Part shown: positions 1-12,104 of the stretch, piece after piece | Numbering within the stretch: position 1 is the first letter of the stretch | Layout of the letters: every line of letters begins with the position of its first letter | From: Ricordea florida | Lineage: Eukaryota; Cnidaria; Anthozoa; Corallimorpharia; Ricordeidae | Direction of reading: 5' to 3' | Assembly (NCBI GenBank): GCA_949710005.1 | Contig: OX453273.1 | Span: 6,802,706 to 6,866,705 of the forward strand | DNA length: 64,000 nt | The notes under the pieces: model-generated | Seen by the model: only the letters and a program-made list of their open reading frames with translations | Told to the model about the DNA's origin: nothing | Database searches by the model: none | Position numbers and translations under genes: made by a program

Positions 1-178
1 CCTCTCGTTTCAATTTTGGAGTGAGATATTGCAACTTTTACGCTCCAATGATTCCATACAAATCCTTCTAATTTTGCCTCTGTTCTAAACGTTTGGAACC
101 AAGACAAAATTAGAAGGATTTGTATGGAATCACTGGAGCGTAAACGTTGCAATATCTCACTCCAAAATTGAAACGAAA
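1..178. repeat. Palindromic (foldback) repeat
   Basis: Bases 1-78 and about 104-177 are near-perfect reverse complements, sharing blocks such as TTGGAGTGAGATATTGCAAC and ACAAATCCTTCTAATTTTG. A roughly 25-bp spacer separates the arms. This is the structure of a small non-autonomous palindromic element. The left end may be cut by the window boundary. Confidence 0.8.
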
Positions 179-666
179 GCCTGATTTTTGGCCTGGGGGC
201 ATTTTTCATCATGCTTCATTGAAATGTCTCAATAAATCCCATAACTTTAGAAATTTAGTTTTTGTGATGTCATCACTTTAGTACTCTATTGGATCTCGTA
301 AAACCAGATCAAAACAACTTGTTTGGCCAATCATTAGTGATGTACACAGTCCAATGAACCAATCGGAACTCAAAGCCAAATGCCGTTAGGACTACACTTG
401 GTAATCGCGCGTGCTGATTCGATTATGAATTAAGAACTACTGTAATTAAGCCCAACCTAATGAGGAACGAAGTAGTTCACATAGTTAAGTGATAATCTAT
501 TTCACCAAGGAGTGAAGGCAATAATTATAGTAATTGCCATTTTGATCTGGACTTATTCAGCATTCTTTTTCCAGTTATTTCACCTAATTGCTCAGAAATA
601 AAAGAAGACAGAATACCACGAAAAACTTAACACCTTTTATCATTTCACTTGAATTGTACGTCACAG
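179..666. other. Non-coding stretch, nothing recognised
   Basis: AT-rich sequence between two repeats. No plausible coding exon, tRNA-like promoter or terminal repeat was seen. Confidence 0.5.
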
Positions 667-962
667 CCCTTTTGTTTTCACGGCTTGAGGCATTGTTTGT
701 ATGAATTGTCCAGCTCTTATCTCATCAATCCTCTTCGCGGCCCTTTTGTTTTCACGGCTTGAGGCATTGTTTGTATGAATTGTTCAGCTCTTATCTCATC
801 AATCCTCTTCGCGGCCCTTTTGTTTTCACGGCTTGAGGCATTGTTTGTATGAATTGTTCAGCTCTTATCTCATCAATCCTCTTCGCGGCCCTTTTGTTTT
901 CACGGCTTGAGGCATTGTTTGTATGAATTGTCTAGCTCTTATCTCATCTATACTCCTCGCGC
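667..962. repeat. 74-bp tandem minisatellite, four copies
   Basis: Four head-to-tail copies of a 74-bp unit start at 667, 741, 815 and 889, each beginning CCCTTTTGTTTTCACGGC. The first three are nearly identical and the fourth diverges at its 3' end. There is no unique spacer between units, so this is a minisatellite and not a CRISPR-like array. Confidence 0.9.
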
Positions 963-1378
963 CCTGGCGGCACATAGGGCCTCCATGTTTGCTTGCCACT
1001 CGTTCCGCTGTTGTGCTTCAATGCGGACTTGTTAAAAGGATGTCCATCCAAAATTCGTTCTTTCCATTTCAACTATATCCTCCGCTGTAGTTTTGGGTCG
1101 TCCTCGTTTCAGAGGGTCCCCAGTCGAAGGCGACATAGCAACGTTGATCACATTATTCAAAAGACCAAATACTCAGTTGACAAGACATATATACGGTTGT
1201 CCAGTTAACCTGTGTGGCCGTCGTTCAAATTGGAAGGGGAGCTGGACTTTGGACGAGAGGAGTTAGAGCGCGATGCGGGAGGGCTGGGAGAGATCCCACC
1301 CGAAATACCCCGTCCTCTTTTCTTTGAACGCCGGCCACGCAGGCATTTACCTTACGTTTACCCTACTCTCCCTTCCAG

Positions 1379-1849
1379 GCTCTCTCCAAGCTTTTGTTCC
1401 GGAAGTGTAAGTGTCATGGCTTATCGGGCTCGTGTTCCATGGAGACATGCTGGATGCAACAGCCGTCCATCCGTCAAGTTGGCGACCACCTCAGACAAAA
1501 GTATGACAACGCTGTAGAAATGACCATCAAATTAAACAGGCGAGGAAAGGAGCGTCTTAAACCGCGTCACAGCCAGTCCAAGCGACCGTCAGAGACGGAT
1601 TTGATTTACTATCAACCGTCACCGAATTACTGCGACGCGAACCCAAGCGAAGGATCACTCGGGACTTCGGGTCGTGAGTGCAACATCTCGTCGTCGGGAA
1701 TTGATGGGTGTGAACTGCTTTGTTGTGGCCGAGGTCACAACATCCAACAGGCAAAGATAACAAGAAATTGCAATTGTAGATTTTTGTGGTGTTGTCAAGT
1801 GAAATGTCAAAAATGTAGAGAGATAGTTAATGTTTATACTTGTAAGTAA
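1379..1849 (+). CDS. Wnt ligand, terminal coding exon
   Basis: This exon encodes the C-terminal part of a secreted Wnt ligand, which binds Frizzled/LRP receptors. A pyrimidine-rich tract ending in CAG at 1378 is a good splice acceptor, and the frame is open from 1379 to a stop at 1849. The Wnt signature CKCHGLSGSC is present and includes the serine that is lipidated in the family. The cysteine-rich C-terminal domain follows, with CGRGHN and CNCRFLWCCQVKCQKC, ending in a typical C-terminal YTCK. Cysteine spacing matches Wnt C-terminal domains. The middle segment resembles Wnt4/Wnt16 types, but I would not assign an orthology group. Earlier exons lie outside the window to the left. Confidence 0.9.
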   Translation, partial: ALSKLLFRKCKCHGLSGSCSMETCWMQQPSIRQVGDHLRQKYDNAVEMTIKLNRRGKERLKPRHSQSKRPSETDLIYYQPSPNYCDANPSEGSLGTSGRECNISSSGIDGCELLCCGRGHNIQQAKITRNCNCRFLWCCQVKCQKCREIVNVYTCK

Positions 1850-2938
1850 GTTTAGTTTGAGAAAAAATATTCTGAAAAACGGGAAGATTAGGTGAGGCTT
1901 TATTAATGTATATTTTAAAAAGGCTTCAAAAACGAAAAGAAACACCAACTGCCTTCTAAGTTGGATAAACGGGTGAAACTTGGTTCCCTCGACTTAAACA
2001 GCGCTCTTGGCCTTCTAGTTTTTCTTTTATTGTCTGTTGAGAAACTCGCGGTAAACCGCAGGGGGAAAATGAAGTAGAGGAGAAAACGTGTCTTCCCAAG
2101 TGGAAGTGTGGCTTGGATAGTCAATAGTTATGGACAAGAGAAAATGAGGGTACAGATAAACCTTTTTAAGGTAAATTGTTTAATTGAAAATTATGTTGAT
2201 AGGCTCAAAGAACTGTGATATTTCTGATGCAAATGAGAAGACCTTCAGTTTTTTGTCTTAAATTAGCCACGAGTGAAGTTGTAATTCTATAAAGGCGCTA
2301 GGCCGTTTCTCGCAAGGGCTTCTGAACACTCTTAGTTATGAACCAGGATACACTCCTCCATTTTGGATCCGTCTTATGTGCGAGTCATTTACCAAGCGCT
2401 CGGCTCTAGTTGGATATTGATGTTATGGAGTAAACCTTTTTGAACCATATCACAAATAAGTCTAGATCGGAAGGTTTATTTGCATGTTTATCAAACGAAA
2501 ATAAATTAAATTCCGGATACACACCAAAAAGAGTAAAGCTCATGTAAAATGTTCGCATTACTTATGTCTAAAAAAATATTCGTTACGGGAACGTGCAAGA
2601 AATCCAGAATCAGGTCAGTCCATCTTGCCTGCTTGCACTGGAAGAAAATCAGCGTGTAAGATTGAATTCATCTTACCCGCTCGCTCAGCCATGGATATAC
2701 TCCTAGACTGACTGGCTTTTCTTTTATAGCGGAACAGTCCCGTATACTGGTAGCGGAGTTTTTGGTTCTAGAGAGTATAAAGTTACCTAATTGTACAAAG
2801 CGATTTCCAGTTGGTTATTTTTAAAAGTCGCTTTTGCCAAGCTGGATACGCAACAACTAGACCCTTTGTTGTAGCAAGTATTGTGGGGATAGTTTCTAAA
2901 GAAACTGGTGCTGCGTCGGTGGGAAATTGAAACACAAG
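1850..2938. other. Wnt 3' flank, nothing else recognised
   Basis: This stretch presumably includes the Wnt 3' UTR. No confident polyadenylation site, exon or repeat family was identified in the remaining kilobase. Confidence 0.4.
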
Positions 2939-3123
2939 AAATTGGATAAATCAAACGAGTTGATTAAGTAAGTTATACCACCGTAAGGTGAATGGGAGGT
3001 GCTGACGTTTCGAGCGTTAGCCCATTCGCTCCGACGAAGGGCTAACGCTCGAAACGTCAGCACCTCCCATTCACCTTACGGTGGTATAACTTACTTAATC
3101 AACTCGTTTGATTTATCCAATTT
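2939..3123. repeat. Near-perfect 185-bp palindrome with hammerhead-like core
   Basis: The arms 2939-3023 and 3039-3123 are almost exact reverse complements around a 15-nt centre. The right half carries CCGACGA at 3031-3037, a short stem-loop, then GAAAC at 3051-3055. This resembles a hammerhead ribozyme core (CUGANGA...GAAAC) with one change in the first box. Similar motifs occur in the PLE-derived palindromes later in the window. Confidence 0.75.
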
Positions 3124-4257
3124 CCTTTGTTATAGCGGGCCGTAATATGGAAACCATTAAGTGCTCTGTGTAAACATGTTTATTTGTTAGAATAGCATTT
3201 ACGGAGTTTCAATCTTAGGACACATATCTCTTGCTGTCTGTAGAAAGAAAAAGAAATTAAATAACCTATAAACCGCAAAAGCAAATTATGTCACGGTTAT
3301 GTTTGTCAGATTATGTAAAATCAGTGGTTTTTATAGAGCTTCAAGGTATACCCTCTGCTATGGTTAGGTCAATGGAAGAGTGCCCATTGCATAACACGCG
3401 CCTTGGTTGATTAGCAACTTTGACCGAATCAATGACAAGGGTTTCAGTCAATAAAACGTTTGCCATTTACAAGTGCAGCTATTGTTAAGAGTCCCAAGAC
3501 AATAGTTAAAAATCTAAATTAGGCTCAGTGATTATAGGTGAATATTCACCTCGACTTCGTCTCGGTGAATACTCACCGATAATCACTTCGCCTTCGGCGA
3601 ATAATTGCTAAATATTGGACACTCTGTAAGTTAAGCTGCTTTGTCTCCGTTTACACTTATCCAGGGGTGGTCGTGCCGTGGACATTTAGTGTTGACTTAC
3701 GTTTGTCTCGTGGTGTGGGTTTCCTTCGGTTTCCGAAGTTTTCAAAGTTTTGTTGTAACTCACGCGACAGTATCCACCATTTGCAACAGCAACAAACCAC
3801 AAAATACGAAAATTTTGAAATCTCAGTTGATATCGAATTGTCTGGTTCTTTTCCAAAGACGAACGGATACGGACGCAATTTTCAATTTATTCGCGGCTGC
3901 CGCCTTTCTCCTACTAGATACCTCTAAGAAATTCCTTCGAAATTTTCTTTTCAAAAGCCCAAAAAGTGTGCGGTTCCGTTCTCGCTGCTTTAATATGTTT
4001 CTCGCCTAATTTTGGTGGCTACCGCTTCAAAATTTTTTTCTTTTGCTATTTTATGGCATACGACTAATGAGACTCAATCTCTTAACTCTCAACGGAAACA
4101 GAAAAGGCCAAATAACATTGGAGAATAGGTTTACTGTGCGCAGATCAAACAATGATTAACATTCCAATCATAACTATGATAAAATTCTCAAACTTGATTG
4201 GTTATCAACTGTCCTGATTTCAGCTTGAATAGGACAGTAAGCGTCATGCCTAACAAG
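3124..4257. other. Intergenic stretch with one short hairpin
   Basis: A small imperfect inverted repeat lies at about 3530-3600 (GTGATTATAGGTGAATATTC and its partner). Overlapping reading frames at 3.64-4.0 kb show no recognisable domain, and I do not call them genes. Confidence 0.4.
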
Positions 4258-5295
4258 TAGGGACCTTTAGCAAGGACGACGTCGACGTCAACGAGAACGA
4301 CTACGAAAAACGTAATTCGCATTACTGCAATGAATTGCAATTATTCCAACACAGTCCTTGTGAAACTCATGCCAAGTGTCCAGGAATTTAACTTGCATGA
4401 ACGGCGTTGATGTTTTCCGAGTAAACTGAACATTTCTCTGCTTGTGCTCACGTCCTCCACAGAACTTTAAATTTGGTCATTTCACGTCGTTGTTTTGGAG
4501 AGAACGGCAAGAAAATGTACCAAAATGCGCAACGCACGTGTGGGGCGTGCAGAGCCATTGTTTTTGCTAATTATGCCTATTGTCTTTTTGTATGAAGGTA
4601 GATCGTGGACAAAATGTTCGACTCGTCGTTTCGTTATGGCGTTTCATCGTTTCTGCACACCGATACTTCTAGTCGAGTCGGTGATTTCGGGGTTCGAATC
4701 GTCGAATTGCCAGTTCGACTCGTCGTTTTGTCAAGTCGACTCATCGCCACGTCAGTTCGTCTCGTCATCATGTCAGTTCGATTCGTCGTTTTACGAGTTC
4801 GACTCATCACTGACCACATCGGTTCGTCGTCGTTTGTCGTTTTGCCTTTTCGTCGTGTCGTTTTGCCTTTTCGTCGTGTCGTTTTGCCTTTTCGTCGTGT
4901 CGTTTCGTCGTTTCGTCGTGTCGTTTCGCCGTTTCGTTATGTCGTTTCGACTCGTCCACTCAGAAAGGCTATAATTCAACTTTCATTACACGACGCGTTA
5001 CGTGATTCCATGCACTTATACATGACGTATTTTTCCATAATTTGCTTTCTCCCAACTGAAAATGGATTCTTTGACGAGCCATCTACGCAACAGAATAGAA
5101 TTCATCTTGAATCGAGTGAATGACCATTGTCATGAAAGTGAAAATGAATTTGCATATCTAGTATCACACCTTGACAGAGTTTTGTATCTTCTAGCTCGTG
5201 CATCTTCGTTATTTAACATCCCCCTCAGCTCGAATGTTTATGGCGAAGAGCTCATCAAATGTTTGTTGTTCTTGCTCATTTCAAAGGCGGTTGTT

Positions 5296-5510
5296 CAAGT
5301 TTACAGGATGCAGGGGTCGTCCCAGCATAGACATTCCTATAGAACTCCTGGAACAATACCTTGAGAACAATTTTACTTCTGAACAAATTGCTCGACTTTT
5401 CTGTGTGACTACCTAGAGGATCCGAAGACGCATCATTGAGTATCAACTCCACTTTGAAAAACACAGTTCTATAACCGACGGAAAATTAAACAGCTTTGAA
5501 GTCTTTGATA
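5296..5510 (+). pseudogene. DDE transposase N-terminal HTH fragment
   Basis: In one frame the text GRPSIDIPIELLEQYLENNF is followed by TSEQIARLFCVTT. This resembles the helix-turn-helix start of rve/DDE-type transposases common in cnidarian and fish genomes. An in-frame TAG at about 5414 interrupts it, and related residues (RIRRRIIEYQLHF) continue beyond. The catalytic domain is absent. The fragment lies inside the foldback element, so it is probably the remnant of the autonomous parent. Confidence 0.5.
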
Positions 5511-6121
5511 TCTCTAAATTCGTTTTATTTAAAATTATATTTTTTTTCCTACTTTTTCTCTTTTTCAACCATCTGTTAGTTTTAGTATATAAATGTAAAT
5601 GCAGCCATCCTTAGGAAAACGCCAAGTGGCCTCTTTACGGGGACTGGCTACTTTACAGCATTTGGCTAAATATTTGGCACACAAGTTGTGAAAGAAAAAA
5701 TCATTGAATATCAATGCAGCACCTGAGTCATCATATTTACACTGAAACATACGTGTAACATCACATTCTTTCATTGCAAATATGTAGGATATTTCTATGG
5801 GCGAAAAAACCAGAGGTCATGGGTTTGACTCCCAATAGCCACAGTATTGGAGAAACTGAGGTATTTTTTCTAAGCATTGGTATACCAATATTTCATTTAT
5901 TTAAGTTATGTGCCTGTGGTATTGGCTGAAAATACATTTTTAATGTATGCAATTATAAAAATATTAACATGTAATATTTATACTACAACATACATGATTA
6001 AACCTTGGATAACAAATATCACCTGGTGAAGTTGTCATTTGCACATCAGTGTAATGCAAGCATTGTAGTCCCAAATATGACAATGGGAGTATTCATACTT
6101 ACATGACATTATCTAATTCTT

Positions 6122-6122
6122 T

Positions 6123-6153
<31 letters not shown>
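6122..6153. repeat. (CAA)n microsatellite
   Basis: About ten uninterrupted CAA/ACA trinucleotides. Confidence 0.9.
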
Positions 6154-6155
<2 letters not shown>

Positions 6156-7559
6156 CTTTATTTACTTAACATACATACTTGAACAATAGTGCTGACACCC
6201 AAAGCAGCCACAACACTAATCAAGGCGGGTCAGGCACACATATAATACTAACTTATACTTACGTATATACTAAAACTAACAGGGGGTTGAAAAAGACAAA
6301 TACCAGCTGCCCTTCCAGCAAGTGAACGCGCTGCATTCTTCACGCCTACCCTCAAAGCTGTTTAATTTTCCGTCGGTTATAGAACTGTGTTTTTCAAAGT
6401 GGAGTTGATATTCAATGATGCGTCTTCGGATCCTACTAGATATGCAAATTCATTTTCACTTTCATGACAATGGTCATTCACTCGATTCAAGATGAATTCT
6501 ATTCTGTTGCGTAGATGGCTCGTCACAGAATCCATTTTCAGTTGGGAGAAAGCAAATTATGGAAAAATACGTCATGTATACGTGCATGGAATCACGTAAC
6601 GCGTCGTGTAATGAAAGTCGAATTATAGCCTTTCTGAGTGGACGAGTCGAAACGACGAAACGACATAACGAAAAGACGAAACGACATGACGAAACGACGA
6701 AACGACACGACGAAACGACACGGCGAAACGACACGACGAAACGACACGACGAAAAGGCAAAACGACAAACGACGACGAACCGATGTGGTCAGTGATGAGT
6801 CGAACTCGTAAAACGACGAATCGAACTGACATGATGACGAGACGAACTGACGTGGCGATGAGTCGACTTGACAAAACGACGAGTCGAACTGGCAATTCGA
6901 CGATTCGAACCCCGAAATCACCGACTCGACTAGAAGTATCGGTGTGCAGAAACGATGAAACGCCATAACGAAACGACGAGTCGAACATTTTGTCCACGAT
7001 CTACCTTCATATTTTTGGCGTTCTCGTTCTGGTCGACGTCGTCCTTGCTAAAGGTCCCTAGTAATAGGACAGAACGCGCCATCACGCGCGCTTTTAATGG
7101 CTTTGTTTTCACTGGTAGCAAAAAACAAAAATTCTTGGAATTTCTTGTGTTTTGCTTTAAAAACACCAAAGAGCTATATATTTTAGAAATTTTGTTAAAG
7201 GTACGATTAATTGCTAACAGAACTTCGCGGTAGTCCGATTTTGTTATTCACTGTTATGATTACAGACCGAATACCGGGACTCCACTCATTCTTGTTACCA
7301 TTACTTATCAAACGGACTTCTAAACTTTGATACGTTGAAACGAAGAGCAAAGTCTTCAATATATTCATTTGAATGTAACAAGAGTACAAAATGATTTTCA
7401 GTATAAAAGTCTTTATTTTAAAATTTAAGATTCAGAAATATCTTACATTTTTGGCTTGAACCGGCAAGCTTTTCACACATGCTAGTAACATTAATGAAAG
7501 GATGTTCTCAGAAACGGAGCTCTATGTTTCTATTTTGACTGTGGTCACTGATATTGCTT

Positions 7560-8304
<745 letters not shown>

Positions 8305-8377
8305 TTATGGCTTTTCACCTGTGTGGGTACGAAGGTGTCTGGTGAGATGACCAGAATGGTTAAACGCCTTACCACAC

Positions 8378-8409
<32 letters not shown>

Positions 8410-8461
8410 GGTACGAAGGTGACTGGTGAGATGACCAGCCTGGTTAAACGCCTTACCACAC

Positions 8462-8493
<32 letters not shown>

Positions 8494-8915
8494 GGTACGA
8501 AGGTGTGTGGTCAGATTATCAACGCGGTTAAACGCCTTACCACACTGTGTACACTGAAATGGCTTTTCACCTGTGTGGGTACGAAGGTGTGTGGTGAGAT
8601 GACCAGAAAGGTTAAACGCCTTACCACACTGTGTACACTGAAATGGCTTTTCACCTGTGTGGGTACGAAGGTGTCTGGTCAGATCACCAGCCTGGTTAAA
8701 CGCCTTACCACACTGTGTACACTGATATGGCTTTTCACCCGTATGAATCCAGTTATGTCGATTCAGTGATTGAAATGTTTTGAAATTTTTTCCGCATTGT
8801 TTACATTCCCATTTGCGTTCTTCCCTATCCAGTGGACAGCACAACCTCCTGTGCTTTTGCAAATACTCTAACATGGTATACATCCTTCCACATTTTCGGC
8901 ATCTGTAGCTGCTAC
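8305..8915 (-). CDS. PRDM9-like gene, zinc-finger exon (truncated)
   Basis: A splice acceptor (CGAATAG) before 8915 supplies the two bases needed after the phase-1 donor of the SET exon at 11302. The exon encodes a degenerate zinc finger ([10 protein letters not shown]...), a divergent finger ([10 protein letters not shown]...) and then nearly identical 28-residue C2H2 fingers. The linker is TGEKP and the frame is C-x2-C-x12-H-x3-H. Backbone residues are invariant, while helix positions differ from finger to finger ([35 protein letters not shown]). That is the signature of PRDM9, which specifies meiotic recombination sites through its fingers. Translation ends at TAA 8307-8305, where sister copies have CAA. 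Alternatively this is an independent ZNF gene whose own start lies at 8976. Confidence 0.7.
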
Positions 8916-9210
8916 CTATTCGAGAAAAATGCGCTGTGTCAAAATACGCATGACGCCAGGCAAAGTCCTGAGTCATTCTTGTCTATCATTTCGATCCGTC
9001 CAGTTTAAAAACCTTAAGCACAAAGCGCATTTATCTATTTCACTTTTATTACAAGCAAAAAAAGTAAGAAGCTCAGGAATGAAATTGAAGCAAGAGACTC
9101 TTTCAATATCTAATCTGAAGTTACTCAACTTTTGCCTGTATGCATAATGTGAGTTACGAAAACCACAACAGTGAAGGTCACTTACTGTGGTCCACTTACA
9201 ATTTCCAGAT

Positions 9211-9385
9211 AGAATTGGGATTTAGAGGTGTTGGTTTTTTATTGAGAGAGGAAAACCGGAGAACCCGGAGAAAAACCCTTAAAAGCAAGAAGAGAACCAA
9301 CAACAAACTCAACCCACATCAGACGACGGGAATCAAACTCGGAACACATAGGTGGGAGGATACTGCTCTCATGTTCTAACCTTGC
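9211..9385 (-). mobile_element. tRNA-derived SINE fragment
   Basis: The minus strand reads GTTTGATTCCCG (B-box-like), then GTGGGTTGAGTTTGTTG...TTTTTCTCCGGGTTCTCCGG. This is the same body sequence as the SINEs at 12.82 and 47.34 kb. Confidence 0.65.
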
Positions 9386-9427
9386 TCTCCTAATAGAGGC
9401 TCACAGCCAAGAATGATTAGTGGAACC

Positions 9428-10177
9428 AATAGACCACTTTACCGATACGGCGGCCATATTGAATAAATTAGATTTAATGAGTAATATGGGATTCCCAGGG
9501 GGCATAAACATCGATCTGTTATACACGAACAGTGTTATCGCGCCCTTTTCGAGGTAATATTTCTTAAAGTTTTACGACTTTTACAAGACAGTCTGAGATA
9601 TTGTTAAACTCGACTTCCGAGACATGTCCGCTTTCGTACAGATTTTTTCCCTCTTTCGCAGATTTCCTGTCATTACTTTTTGACAGGTAAAGTTCAATGT
9701 CGTTCATCGTCATATCGGGAAAATTATGGCTTCCGCTTACCCAGTTTTCCAATTCTTCCGGTAGAGGAAGCCAGATTCCGTCGATAAAGAGCTTTTCCTT
9801 TCGTCTCGCTTTGATTTGGGCATCGTCTTGTTCTTTAGTGCTACACAATGGCAAATCTAGACGACAAGCATGGTAAACTTTCGAAACCAAGTCGCGTTTA
9901 CGAGTATCAGTGGTGATAACAACTCCCCGATTTTTCAAGTATTTTCGCAGTGTCTCGACGTTCCATGCGTTCAGTTCCTCAATACTGAACTCCTTTTTGT
10001 TTTCATCCGAACGGTCGGCCATGATTAAGCAAATAAAACTACAAAATGCTCTCAGATAAAAAAACACTAGTGCTACACGTCTGTCACACGAGATTTTTTA
10101 TGCCCCCTGGGAATCCCGTAATACTCCTTTAACCTAATTTATTCAATATGGCTGCCGTATCGGTAAAAAGGTCTATT
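9428..10177. mobile_element. 750-bp TIR element carrying a SAP-domain ORF
   Basis: The outer 85 bp at each end are imperfect reverse complements: AATAGACC...ACCGATACGGCGGCCATATT on the left and its partner on the right, extending to GGGATTCCCAGGGGGCATAAA. The ends bracket exactly one reading frame. No clear target-site duplication was found. This is the structure of a non-autonomous DNA transposon or a captured gene fragment. Confidence 0.7.
9564..10022 (-). CDS. SAP-domain protein fragment (SWIM/YqaJ-type N-terminus)
   Basis: I start at the Met at 10022 (MADRSDENKK), because the upstream extension runs into the terminal repeat. The first 60 residues contain a SAP-like helix-extended-loop-helix (NVETLRKYLKNRGVVITTDT, then RKRDLVSKVY), usually a DNA-binding module. 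The later segment (FPDMTMNDIELYL, and GKNLYESGHVSEVEFNN) resembles the region that precedes SWIM zinc fingers and YqaJ nuclease domains in cnidarian transposon-linked proteins. Those catalytic parts are absent, and the 152-residue protein stops soon after. It could be a truncated transposon gene or a captured exon. Confidence 0.5.
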   Translation of the reverse strand: MADRSDENKKEFSIEELNAWNVETLRKYLKNRGVVITTDTRKRDLVSKVYHACRLDLPLCSTKEQDDAQIKARRKEKLFIDGIWLPLPEELENWVSGSHNFPDMTMNDIELYLSKSNDRKSAKEGKNLYESGHVSEVEFNNISDCLVKVVKL

Positions 10178-11170
10178 CTCCCTTGAAATAGTTTTACGCG
10201 GAGTGCGCAAAAGCAAAAATTGAATAAGGATGCAATTTGAAATGGTTATGAGAAATGCTTGCAAAGAAACTTCTAGAAATGTTCATTTAATTTCGTTAAA
10301 GCAGGTTTCAATTTACAGTCAGAAGTAAAGTTTTGTCTGCTTTTGGTTTGCATTGGTACAAAAGGTGATTGGCTTAGGAATCCCGACCCACTTTCTCAGA
10401 CAATTATAAGTGGCACTAGAACCAATCGCAGCTGGCTTGCACGCCTTTTCTTTGCGCTTAGTGCATACGAAATGAATTTGCGTTGAATTCTGATTGGTTT
10501 ATCACAAGTTGTGCATCTGTTGTAATTGACTTGAGTCATTTCTCAGCTATTCCTTAATTGTGCTTTCACGTCCATTTACCTTGAGGGTAACACAACCAGA
10601 GAAGCTACTCTCATAAGGTTGATAATTTAGTTAAACCGTTTTTTACCCAAACTGGGCCCAGTTCCCACCGAGTAAAATGCTATCTAGTGTTTATCTCAAC
10701 TTGAATGCTAGCGCCTATGCACTAGACAGAAGCCTCTCCTACAAAGACGTTCTTTGAGTTTCAGGCGTCCTCCACGACTTCCCTCCCCAACCCCCTTTCG
10801 AACGCGTAAAAAAAGAAACAAAACGTTTTCGTAGAAGGCTAAGTGGAGTGCGATTCATTGTTGGAAACCTTGGTGAGTGATGACCAGCCATTTTTGGGCG
10901 AACATAGTATTTTTTTTTATTGGCTCAAAAACTGGCGCGTGTAGGCTGGAAAATAACTTCTGCGCTAGTCGTTTTTAATTTGATTGGAAATGCAGAGTTC
11001 GCTCATGAACAAAAGATTTTATCAGGAATGGAAAAAACCTAAATAGTCTAGCCTAGAAAGCGCTAGGAAGTCAACTCGGAAATGGTTAAGGTAAAAAGTG
11101 GATGAGAGTACTAGTATACAGGCCAAAATTTGTCCCTCTTTGCTTAGCTGCAGACTAATCTAATTTTCCA
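10178..11170. other. PRDM9-like intron, nothing recognised
   Basis: No exon, terminal repeat or RNA gene was recognised in this interval. Confidence 0.4.
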
Positions 11171-11301
11171 AAATGCTTATTGAAAGCATCCACCGTCTAC
11201 CGCATTAGCTGACCTATGAGTATCATATCTTGTTAAAGATGGCAATAACTTTTGTTGACCAGACTTCATGGAAAAAGGAGTTAAGAAAACAAAAACGTTA
11301 C

Positions 11302-11557
11302 CTTTTGGTGTTGTCGGAGAAAGACTGTCGCTTGTTGATATCCCTAAGTCTCTGGCAAAGCTTTCGCCGTACCAGACCAGTAGTTCTTGTCCTGGAGGAA
11401 TGGCTTTGTATGTGCGATAATAAATCTTCCCTCGATGCTGAAACGACACCAAATTTTGTTCCTCTTCGCTCCGAGAGCAATTGACAAATCGCATCCAGTT
11501 ACCCGAGGACTCGTCTTGCCCGTCTAGGAAATGACTGAATTTCCCATCCTTGACAAC
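11302..11557 (-). CDS. PRDM9-like gene, second SET-domain exon
   Basis: The exon is flanked by an acceptor (CTATCAG before 11557) and a donor (GTAACG after 11302). It encodes 85 residues plus one base. VVKDGKFSHFLDG, GNWMRFVNCSR, EEEQNLVSFQ, KIYYRTYKAIPPGQELLVWY and GESFARDLGI match the second half of the PR/SET methyltransferase domain of PRDM7/9, which places H3K4/K36 methyl marks. Conserved pieces are the NWMRFVNC cofactor-side loop and the ELLVWYG motif. It starts in phase 0 and exactly continues the exon ending at 43554, which ends TSYMWE. It ends in phase 1, matching the acceptor at 8915. The intron to the upstream exon would be about 32 kb. Confidence 0.85.
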
Positions 11558-11607
11558 CTGATAGAGACAAGATTACGGCCCGAGTTGAGTAAAAATTTGG
11601 TACTGAA

Positions 11608-12098
11608 TGACTAATATTTCGAAATCTTAACCTGGTTGCCACCTCACGCCATGACATGGGTGTGCAGGCAAGTCTGCTCCAGAATTACGCCCAAGCCGAA
11701 GGCATTAGGCAATTGGGCAATAAAAGGAAACAAACTAAGAAAGTAAACCCAGTTAATCATATATTTTAAATGTTAGATAGCAGCGCAATATTAAGAAATA
11801 AACATTATTAAACCCAAGGAAATACGCCATTTAGATGATTGAAAAAATTGTGGATGATGATCCACGAAGAAACGAAAATAATAATAATAATAATAATTAT
11901 AATGTTTATTTCTTAATATTGCGCTGCTATCTAACATTTAAAATATATGATCAAGTGGGTTTACTTTGTTAGTTTGTTTCCTTTTATTGCCCAATTGCCT
12001 AATACCTTCGGCTTGGGCGTAATTCTGGAGCAGATTTGCCTGGGCACCCATGTCATGGCGTGAGGTGGTAACCAGGTTAAGATTTCGAAATATTAGTC
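11608..12098. repeat. About 490-bp palindromic element
   Basis: Bases 11608-11813 and 11900-12098 are reverse complements with few mismatches (shared block ATTTCGAAATCTTAACCTGG). A roughly 85-bp centre contains an AAT/ATA microsatellite at 11878-11897. Confidence 0.8.
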
Positions 12099-12104
12099 AG
12101 TCAG

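Larger units (their letters stand above)
4258..7060. mobile_element. 2.8-kb foldback DNA transposon
   Basis: The ends match in inverted orientation: TAGGGACCTTTAGCAAGG at 4258 and its complement ending at 7060. Much longer inner arms (about 4600-5165 and 6430-7000) are almost exact reverse complements and contain degenerate short-period TCGTTTCGTCG-type repeats. The right arm lacks about 250 bp that the left arm keeps (5165-5413). The retained segment holds the transposase fragment listed separately. The spacer at 5.5-6.35 kb is AT-rich and includes a CAA microsatellite at about 6122-6153. Confidence 0.75.

Noticed and set aside
667..962. Possible CRISPR-like array
   Set aside because: The 74-bp units are contiguous, without unique spacers, in a eukaryotic context. 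It is a minisatellite.
3641..4009. Overlapping plus-strand frames near 3.6-4.0 kb
   Set aside because: No conserved domain, splice signals or composition favouring coding. Three frames are open at once, as expected by chance.
4605..5123. Repetitive Ser/Arg/Phe/Val-rich frames (also 6592-6997)
   Set aside because: They are translations of TCGTTTCGTCG short-period repeats in the foldback arms, with no domain content and mirrored on both arms.
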